A stretch of DNA of 12,896 nt, from assembly GCA_030638785.1 (NCBI GenBank), contig DAOWDY010000168.1, positions 1 to 12,896 on the forward strand, written 5' to 3'. Shown one piece after another: positions 8,083 through 12,896 of the stretch. The notes under the pieces were generated by a model, which was not told the DNA's origin, did not search any database, and saw only the letters and a program-made list of their open reading frames with translations. The stretch is from Candidatus Thorarchaeota archaeon (GTDB taxonomy: Archaea > Asgardarchaeota > Thorarchaeia > Thorarchaeales > Thorarchaeaceae). Numbering within the stretch: position 1 is the first letter of the stretch; every line of letters begins with the position of its first letter. The translations under genes were made by a program, and so were the position numbers.

Positions 8083-8775
8083 TTGAAAATGACTTACTAT
8101 GGACACTCAACATTTCGATTGGAAGCAGGTGATGTTTCATTGCTCATCAATCCAGGCATTAGGAACAACGAGCCTATAATTCCAAACGATCATGATGTCA
8201 GAGTCATAGCTGTCACGAATCACGCGGATGATGCACTTGGAAATGCAACAGAGATTGCAGTAAACTCAAAGGCATGGATTCTAGGAAACGAGGCCACAAT
8301 ACAAAAGGCAAGTGCCCAAGGTGGCAAATCATGGTTACTTCATACACTTAGACCTGAAGTACCATATGAGATTCCTGGAATGAAAGTGACTCCTTATTCA
8401 CTTCAACGACTTAATCCTGAGAGTGGAGGAAGATACGAGAATCTCGGCCTTCACATTGAGATTGGTAAAATGAAAATCGCATATCTTGGAGATACCGTCG
8501 TCAGAGGTCCTTTTGGCCAGCTTGAAACAGATATTCTGATCACACCGGTCGGGGGAAATGACGTGTTTGAAGTGAAGGATGCAACAAGTCTTTGTATTGA
8601 TGCACAACCTCGATTGACAATTCCAATGAAATGGACAGCTCCTGAACAGCCACAGAAATTCTCAAAGTATATTGAACAGTTTGGTAGGGGAACTATTCCT
8701 CTAGTACTCCAATCTGGTCAAATAGTTGAAATTGAATGGGCTGCTGGTAACGAGTTTAGATACACAGTAAACTGA
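8083..8775 (+). CDS. Metallo-beta-lactamase-fold protein (UPF0173/Lactamase_B_3-like) with degenerate metal site
   Basis: Product of 230 residues. It follows the small beta-lactamase-fold hydrolases with a GHS start (MKMTYYGHSTFRL, 1-13). It has a strand plus NP in place of DP (LLINPGI, 20-26), GDT (136-138), and a late PMKW (181-184) where the family has PMHY. The central motif is VTNHADDALGNA (44-55), where the family has VTHGHGDHLGDA: the first, second and third histidine positions are Asn46, Ala48 and Ala51, with only Asp50 kept. The late histidine is Lys183. Loss of these ligands argues against hydrolase activity, although the fold appears intact and the frame is unbroken. The start is TTG at 8083: the residues MKMTYYGHS fit the family's N-terminus exactly, and an ATG two codons later is the alternative. 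The ribosome site is weak (GTGG at 8072-8075). The next gene follows after 72 bases on the same strand. Role unknown: scaffold, binding or regulatory. Confidence 0.8.
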   Translation: MKMTYYGHSTFRLEAGDVSLLINPGIRNNEPIIPNDHDVRVIAVTNHADDALGNATEIAVNSKAWILGNEATIQKASAQGGKSWLLHTLRPEVPYEIPGMKVTPYSLQRLNPESGGRYENLGLHIEIGKMKIAYLGDTVVRGPFGQLETDILITPVGGNDVFEVKDATSLCIDAQPRLTIPMKWTAPEQPQKFSKYIEQFGRGTIPLVLQSGQIVEIEWAAGNEFRYTVN

Positions 8776-8798
8776 TAACCTCAAATCCCGAATCTTCG

Positions 8799-8807
8799 GT
8801 ATACTAT
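8799..8807 (+). promoter_or_regulatory. Candidate TATA element for the DUF11-like gene
   Basis: GTATACTAT lies 41 bases before the TTG start at 8848, so a start about 25 bases downstream would leave a leader of roughly 18 bases with the AGGTGA ribosome site in it. A short hairpin (CCGAA 8788-8792 / TTCGG 8795-8799) directly precedes it. Readthrough from the upstream gene is equally possible because no T-run terminator separates them. Confidence 0.3.
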
Positions 8808-8835
8808 GAAGCCGTTGGTAATTTACAAAAAAAGT

Positions 8836-8841
8836 AGGTGA
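8836..8841 (+). promoter_or_regulatory. Strong ribosome binding site deciding a TTG start
   Basis: AGGTGA at 8836-8841 matches the anti-Shine-Dalgarno sequence and lies six bases before TTG (8848-8850). Its last three bases are an in-frame TGA, so the protein cannot start further upstream. TTG is the first start codon after that stop, and no ATG follows until codon 102. Confidence 0.75.
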
Positions 8842-8847
8842 CCCTTA

Positions 8848-10629
8848 TTGAGTGAGCACAAATCGGTTATTGTTGACCTTGAAGAAACCGAGAAGACAAA
8901 CATCAACGAGTTTGGTGAACAAGCAAGCGCAGAGGCGGCTGGTGTCGTCAGTGTGAATAACGTTTCAGAGAGATGTCGTATCTGGAATGTCAGAGTGCTT
9001 GTTCCAGAAGGACGCGAAGGCACGAATATTGAAGAAGAAGCCTTGTCAGCTGGAGAAGTTGATGCTGGTGGAAAATGGGAAACGGGCTATTCAATTGCAG
9101 TAGATGCACCCATTGTTACATTCACTGAAGTCTATGATACGAATGGTGACATGGAAACAGAAGAGGCTCATTGGGCCTATGTCATGAACAAGGACAATCC
9201 AGTCAAGATTACGCTCACCATTAAGAATGAGACTGCGGGTCAATTGGATAATATCATCCTAAACAAGACAATACCTCCTGAACTCACTAACATTATTATT
9301 GAAAGTGCCAAGTCGGGAACTGCTGAGTTTGACGAAGGAACTCGCCAAGTCGTTTGGAAAGATCTCGTAATCTACCCGAATGAGGACTCAGTTCTTGTAA
9401 TCAAAGCCAATGGACGAGCTGATAGCACAGAAGTAGCTAATGCAGGGGAGATTGTAATCACCTACAGAGGTGAAGATCAACAGAGATCATCTCTCAAACC
9501 CGATATGAGCGCACTCACAGAGTATCTCACTGGTATCGAAACCGCTGAAACTGAACCAAATGAGTGGGAATGTATCTTGGAATGCTCCAATGAGAGCGAC
9601 ATTATGGTTCGACTAGATAAAGCGGAAGTCTATCTTATACCTGAGGATGGCGGTGAGAAAGAGAAGAAGATCGAGGAATCCCCAAGATTCGAGATGATTC
9701 CTAGTCAAGAATGGAGCGCCAAGTTCGAGGTCAGCAGCAAGTCACCTCCAAAGTGCACTCAAGAAGTCACCTATACTCCAATGAATACAGTCACAAGGCG
9801 TGTTCTGGGTACAATTAATAAAGTTGCACAACCTATTCCAGTGGCTCACGTCGAGTACACAAAGGAGTTTGATCCTCCAGAAGTCAATAGCTTTGACAAA
9901 ACTCCTGTTGAAATCAACATTGAACTCAAGAACGCTGGAACAGCAAAATTCAATGATATCAAGATCGTGGACAATCTTCCTGATGATGTCATGCCTCCAA
10001 AGACTGAACACATCTCAGCTTTGATTAGAGGTGAAGAGTTCACCGGAGATTTCGAGGTTGTAGTTGATCCAGATGACCAAAATCCTGAGGTCCCTCACAC
10101 CATCACATTCCATCTGAAGAATCTCAAGGATTCAGTAGGTGAGCTTGAACCTGGTGATTCAGTGAAGATCAACTATGCAATCATGGCATGGAGAAACCGT
10201 CCTGAAAAGGAGTATCCAAGTCCGATCCAATGCTACGCCAACACCTATCCTGAAGGTATCACTGCTGATTCTATTAGTGAGTCAGACACCCACAAGATAG
10301 GGATTATGTACAAGAAGCGTAGGATCTCAGCCAAGAAAGCAATTAACAAAGGATCAGGTGCTGGTGAATACAGCATCTTGCTCGTTGTTGAGAACAAGGG
10401 TGAAGTTACTGTAGAGAATGTCAAAGTAATAGATTGGATACCCGCAGGATTCTCATACATCATCACAGACCCCGCGGAAGAAGAACCTGCTGTCAGTGCA
10501 ACTAGCGATGGCTCCAATATGGCCTGGGCTTGGACACGGATGAATCCAGGCGACCAAAAGAAGTTACGAGTGACCGTTCGTGGAGAGGGTGAATACGAGC
10601 GTCGCGAACCAGAAGTAACAACGGAGTAG
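8848..10629 (+). CDS. Protein of repeated DUF11-like/Ig-like beta-sandwich modules, no signal peptide
   Basis: Product of 593 residues, rich in Glu, Asp, Val and Thr. I see no signal peptide and no membrane segment, and an in-frame TGA six bases upstream rules out a longer N-terminus. Three modules share one pattern: a beta strand, an Asn-containing turn with Gly nearby, then a strand ending in a Pro. These are KITLTIKNETAGQLDNI (120-136) with IPPEL (142-146), EINIELKNAGTAKFNDI (355-371) with LPDD (377-380), and SILLVVENKGEVTVENV (509-525) with IPAGF (531-535). The pattern is that of DUF11/CARDB domains, usually found in exported surface proteins. A fourth beta-rich part (236-330) and a short one (32-84) lie between or before them. 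The start is TTG with a strong ribosome site. The gene lies 72 bases after the beta-lactamase-fold gene, and a hairpin terminator follows. Function not known: a cytosolic adhesion or scaffold role is only a guess. Confidence 0.75.
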   Translation: MSEHKSVIVDLEETEKTNINEFGEQASAEAAGVVSVNNVSERCRIWNVRVLVPEGREGTNIEEEALSAGEVDAGGKWETGYSIAVDAPIVTFTEVYDTNGDMETEEAHWAYVMNKDNPVKITLTIKNETAGQLDNIILNKTIPPELTNIIIESAKSGTAEFDEGTRQVVWKDLVIYPNEDSVLVIKANGRADSTEVANAGEIVITYRGEDQQRSSLKPDMSALTEYLTGIETAETEPNEWECILECSNESDIMVRLDKAEVYLIPEDGGEKEKKIEESPRFEMIPSQEWSAKFEVSSKSPPKCTQEVTYTPMNTVTRRVLGTINKVAQPIPVAHVEYTKEFDPPEVNSFDKTPVEINIELKNAGTAKFNDIKIVDNLPDDVMPPKTEHISALIRGEEFTGDFEVVVDPDDQNPEVPHTITFHLKNLKDSVGELEPGDSVKINYAIMAWRNRPEKEYPSPIQCYANTYPEGITADSISESDTHKIGIMYKKRRISAKKAINKGSGAGEYSILLVVENKGEVTVENVKVIDWIPAGFSYIITDPAEEEPAVSATSDGSNMAWAWTRMNPGDQKKLRVTVRGEGEYERREPEVTTE

Positions 10630-10637
10630 ACAATAAA

Positions 10638-10672
10638 TGAAGGGGATTTCTCCCCTTCAATAATCTCTTTTT
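10638..10672 (+). terminator. Hairpin plus T-run between convergent genes
   Basis: TGAAGGGGA (10638-10646) and TCCCCTTCA (10651-10659) form a perfect 9-bp stem with a TTTC loop. A T-rich tail ending in TTTTT (10668-10672) follows on the plus strand. It starts eight bases after the stop of the DUF11-like gene. The stem is symmetrical and also lies just beyond the stop of the minus-strand small gene (10671), so it may slow transcription from both sides, although the minus side has only a poor T-run. Confidence 0.75.
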
Positions 10673-11018
10673 ACATACTTTCCTCTTCTTCGATTTTTTC
10701 GATTTCTTTTCCAATTTTCTCAAGCTCAGCGTCAAGTACTTCTAAAGGCACATAATCGCCAGCTTCTTCTTTGGGATGAGTTGCAAGTGCATAAAGTACA
10801 TTGAATCCCGACAATGTTTCATGAAGTGCATTCCCAATTTCAAGAATGGACTTGCTCAAATCTGCATCTGTCGTTCCCTCATCCTGTTCATGTGTGTAAA
10901 CAAAATCATAGGCACCTCGTACAAGTGTAAAACCCATCTCGAGAAGCTTCTTTATCACTGTGCCAGGAGAGGCACCTTCGCTATTGAACCAGATCGAAAC
11001 ACGAGTAACATATAACAT
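10671..11018 (-). CDS. Small alpha/beta protein of unknown function (115 aa)
   Basis: I do not recognise the family. The sequence suggests a compact beta-alpha-beta-alpha-beta unit: strand TRVSIWF (5-11), helix PGTVIKKLLEMG (18-29), strand TLVRGAYDFVYTH (31-43), helix around 53-70 (LSKSILEIGNALHETL), and strand NVLYALATH (73-81). This order resembles a ferredoxin-like fold. The last 25 residues are a charged, Glu/Lys-rich helix (EKIGKEIEKIEEEES). There is no signal peptide or membrane segment. The ATG at 11018 has AGGTGGG (11028-11034) upstream, somewhat far. The gene follows raSEA on the same strand after 62 bases and meets the DUF11-like gene tail to tail at a shared hairpin. Its own TATA-like element makes separate transcription likely. 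Reality of the gene is supported by the ribosome site, the promoter and the regular secondary-structure pattern. Confidence 0.75.
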   Translation of the reverse strand: MLYVTRVSIWFNSEGASPGTVIKKLLEMGFTLVRGAYDFVYTHEQDEGTTDADLSKSILEIGNALHETLSGFNVLYALATHPKEEAGDYVPLEVLDAELEKIGKEIEKIEEEESM

Positions 11019-11063
11019 AGTAACGTACCCACCTGTCGAATAATGTGAATCCTCAGTTTTTCG

Positions 11064-11077
11064 CTATAAGGCTTTTC
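11064..11077 (-). promoter_or_regulatory. BRE/TATA candidate for the small 115-aa protein
   Basis: Read on the minus strand, GAAAAGC (11071-11077) then CTTATAG (11064-11070) looks like an archaeal BRE plus TATA box. It lies just beyond the raSEA stop codon. A start about 25 bases downstream falls near 11040, leaving a leader of about 22 bases containing AGGTGGG. This spacing suits archaeal promoters and lets the gene be expressed apart from arcS-raSEA. Confidence 0.5.
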
Positions 11078-11080
11078 TAA

Positions 11081-12190
11081 TCATCGAAGTCGACGGTCAC
11101 TATGCACCAAAAGAGAGGTTTCCTCGTGTTCAAGAATATGCATCCACTGAGATTTACATTCACAATCGAGGTCTTCCAGTTTGGACGAGTCTTGGGTCAA
11201 TGAGAAGGTACTGATACGACTAACAATCTTCTTGTCGCACTTCCCACAATTGTGTACGCCGCGGGATTTACCTCCAGCAACTGGATCACAGACTAAGTCA
11301 ATATCCTTGCTTAGTGCTGCACGTCCCTCCCTGAGTACTTGAACTAGAGTCCACAACCATGCTGGTCGATATTCACCTTGTCCCCATAGTGTTTCAACCA
11401 AAGTGTTTCGCTGAACATTGACAGGATTGAGAGAAACTGTTGTCACTCCAAGTTCACTGCATTGCTGAATCGTACGTATTGTATCTTGATATGCCCCTCT
11501 TTCAGTAAGGAAGGGGGGTTTGAGAAGAACGTATGCCCGTACACCGATATTGTGGTCTCGTGCTATTGTTATTGCAATCTTGAAGTCCTCAAGGTTGAAA
11601 CCTTTGTTGATGCAGATTCCGCGAACTGAGTCGTTACTGCTCTCGAGTCCTATTCCAATCTCTATGCGACGAGCGCCAAGGGTCTGTCGAAGCTCAGCCA
11701 TAATGGCATCAGTGACATATTCTGGACGGGATTCTATTACGACCTCTAATATCCGTGCATCCTGAGAAATCATGTTTAGAATAGCGCCTCTCGCTCCCTT
11801 TGACACTTCACCCTCATCAAGAAAGCTCCCACTAGTATACAATTTCACAGACAATGGTCCTTCAGCACTAGCCTGTTTATTGAGCACTGATTGGAATTGT
11901 TGTATTAGTTGCTCGTCTGTCGGAGCCTTTTCTGTTCCATCTAGGAGATATGAGCACATAGTGCATCCCCCTGCATCTCCACGAGCGTAGGAGCATCCTA
12001 GAGTTGTGAAAACAATGGATGTGGCTCTGCCAACAGTATCTCCAATTTTCGAATCAGTAGTCCATGAGGCGTGAACCTGTGTTAGATCCTTACTTCTACG
12101 TCTGGCAATTGAATCTCTTCTAGAGCTTCTACTCGCTTCGAGAATGATCTGCTGCAATATCTCAAGATTCTTACTAGTCAATTCGGTCAC
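11081..12190 (-). CDS. raSEA: RaSEA, radical SAM subunit of archaeosine synthase
   Basis: Radical SAM enzyme of the archaeosine pathway. With ArcS it converts preQ0-derived lysyl adduct at position 15 of tRNA into archaeosine, cleaving the lysine bond to leave the formamidine group. The iron-sulfur motif is C66-x9-C76-x2-C79 within GCSYARGDAGGCTMCSY, the form seen in the RaSEA/Elp3-like group rather than the classic CxxxCxxC. KLYTSGSF (116-123), VIESRPEY (151-158), IGIGLESS (178-185) and LLKPPF (222-227) are later barrel motifs. The C-terminus has CDPVAGG (301-307) and HNCGKC (313-318), plus C343 and C345, which may bind a second metal. The 369-residue length fits the family. The start is GTG at 12190, overlapping the arcS stop by four bases (GTGA), which points to coupled translation and a heteromeric product. 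Confidence 0.9.
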   Translation of the reverse strand: MTELTSKNLEILQQIILEASRSSRRDSIARRRSKDLTQVHASWTTDSKIGDTVGRATSIVFTTLGCSYARGDAGGCTMCSYLLDGTEKAPTDEQLIQQFQSVLNKQASAEGPLSVKLYTSGSFLDEGEVSKGARGAILNMISQDARILEVVIESRPEYVTDAIMAELRQTLGARRIEIGIGLESSNDSVRGICINKGFNLEDFKIAITIARDHNIGVRAYVLLKPPFLTERGAYQDTIRTIQQCSELGVTTVSLNPVNVQRNTLVETLWGQGEYRPAWLWTLVQVLREGRAALSKDIDLVCDPVAGGKSRGVHNCGKCDKKIVSRISTFSLTQDSSKLEDLDCECKSQWMHILEHEETSLLVHSDRRLR

Positions 12191-12896
12191 CTCGTTTTAT
12201 GTCGGACTTTGACAGCAATGCCATTATCAAAGTCACACATCTCTCGACCAGACATCTCGCTCCGACCGACTCCAACAACTTCGCCCTTGGCACTCTTGAT
12301 TAGCACTTCATCTCCGGGGCGTATTCCATAGTCTGCAGATTTTACACCTACTGCAAACAATGTGCTTCCATCAAGAGTGGTTCCTTCAAACTTCACCCAA
12401 TACTTACCAAGTGATTCGATTCGTTTAGCACCCTCAAGTGTAAGAGAGATTGTACCGTTAGATCCTTTGTAGGCACAAGTCTGTTCTCCTTGATCTCGGA
12501 CAATGATTGTGCCGTAGACCTTTCCACCAACCTTTGCATCCTTTGGAACAAGTACATTCCCTGCACCGTTTCCAAATTGATAGTCCGCTGTAGCCCTCAC
12601 AGTATCCTCAAGCAATGATCTTCGTCCCTCGAGCTGTTTGATATCAAGGAGATCTAACAGTGTTTCCTCAAGAGCTATCAGGGATACTTTTCTTGTGGGG
12701 GAATCCTCGTGGGCGGTATAGATGATGCTCTGTTTGATTCTTTCTTCTGCCATCCGTACGACTGAAAGGTATCCACCTGAAACATGTGCAATGACCACAT
12801 CGTCTTCGTTGAACTTCTCAAGGTGTGTAACTAGTGCATCTGCCGCAATCGATGTTTCTTCCTCATCCCAATCACCTGTCACCGGAATGTCATAAT
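12187..12896 (-). CDS. arcS: Archaeosine synthase ArcS, C-terminal part (5' end cut by window edge)
   Basis: ArcS attaches lysine to preQ0 at position 15 of tRNA in the first step of archaeosine synthesis, and RaSEA finishes it. The open frame reaches the right edge, so only 235 residues are visible. They begin YDIPVTGDWDEEE, the conserved end of the ArcS catalytic (DUF5591-type) domain. The GTG at 12882 within this motif is therefore not the true start. The catalytic Pro-Cys-Ser/Lys motif expected upstream is outside the window. A central segment with HVSGGYLSV follows (about 32-40 of the visible part). The last 75 or so residues form a PUA domain (YWVKFEG, GSTLFAVGV, IRPGDEVLI, GVGRSEMSG), which binds tRNA. 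The stop TGA overlaps the raSEA GTG. Other PUA-ended enzymes such as TGT exist, but the neighbour and the DW-type motif favour ArcS. Confidence 0.88.
   Translation of the reverse strand, partial: YDIPVTGDWDEEETSIAADALVTHLEKFNEDDVVIAHVSGGYLSVVRMAEERIKQSIIYTAHEDSPTRKVSLIALEETLLDLLDIKQLEGRRSLLEDTVRATADYQFGNGAGNVLVPKDAKVGGKVYGTIIVRDQGEQTCAYKGSNGTISLTLEGAKRIESLGKYWVKFEGTTLDGSTLFAVGVKSADYGIRPGDEVLIKSAKGEVVGVGRSEMSGREMCDFDNGIAVKVRHKTR

Noticed and set aside
8020..8090. Possible tRNA, suggested by the stem CCTGACT...AGTCAGG
   Set aside because: There is no T-loop, no acceptor stem and no CCA-adjacent pairing. The spacer is six bases, not the seven of an anticodon loop.
10502..10735. Minus-strand, lysine-rich 77-residue open frame
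   Set aside because: It runs over the terminator hairpin and the ends of two better-supported genes. The basic composition comes from reading the Glu/Lys-rich tail of the small gene in another frame.
12187..12882. arcS as a complete 231-residue gene beginning at the GTG at 12882
   Set aside because: The frame stays open to the window edge, and the residues before this GTG (YDIP) complete the conserved YDIPVTGDWDE motif, so the GTG is an internal valine.
1..12896. CRISPR arrays, insertion sequences, integrase or phage genes
   Set aside because: I saw no spaced direct repeats, transposase motifs or terminal inverted repeats anywhere in the window.

Overview
The window reads as archaeal chromosome. 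It holds nine protein genes on both strands, closely packed, with no mobile element, CRISPR array, tRNA or rRNA that I could recognise. The archaeal call rests on a complete NurA-HerA-Mre11-Rad50 set in one run, on an archaeosine synthase pair (ArcS plus RaSEA), and on TATA-like elements with purine-rich upstream flanks. Moderate GC, a compact Rad50, frequent TTG/GTG starts (four of nine visible starts) and cytosolic DUF11-like modules would fit an Asgard or related archaeon, but the lineage is inference and not proven by the sequence.

Region 1 (1-7803, minus strand) is one co-directional run, read from right to left: nurA (5'-3' nuclease), herA (hexameric translocase), mre11 (nuclease), rad50 (SMC-like ATPase), then a polytopic GT-C-type membrane protein that leaves the left edge. 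Gaps are 19, 10, -4 and 51 bases. The first four form the archaeal DNA-end resection machinery: Mre11-Rad50 recognises and opens the end, and HerA-NurA resects it to a 3' overhang for the recombinase. The membrane protein shares the strand but not the pathway.

Region 2 (7804-8082) is a divergent promoter region for nurA (minus) and for the next gene (plus), with a perfect 7-bp inverted repeat near the predicted plus-strand start site.

Region 3 (8083-10629, plus strand) has two genes. The first has the metallo-beta-lactamase fold signature of the UPF0173-like family, but nearly all of its metal-binding histidines are replaced, so it is probably a pseudoenzyme. The second is a 593-residue protein of repeated beta-sandwich (DUF11-like) modules with neither signal peptide nor membrane segment. 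Both start with TTG. A strong hairpin plus T-run ends the second gene.

Region 4 (10671-12896, minus strand) holds arcS (C-terminal part only, cut by the right edge) overlapping raSEA by four bases. Together they make archaeosine at position 15 of tRNA. Downstream is a small 115-residue protein of unknown function with its own likely promoter, ending tail to tail with the beta-sandwich gene.

The points most worth a second look are the metal-site-less beta-lactamase-fold protein beside the intracellular DUF11-like protein, the altered signature motif of Rad50, and the uncharacterised small protein.
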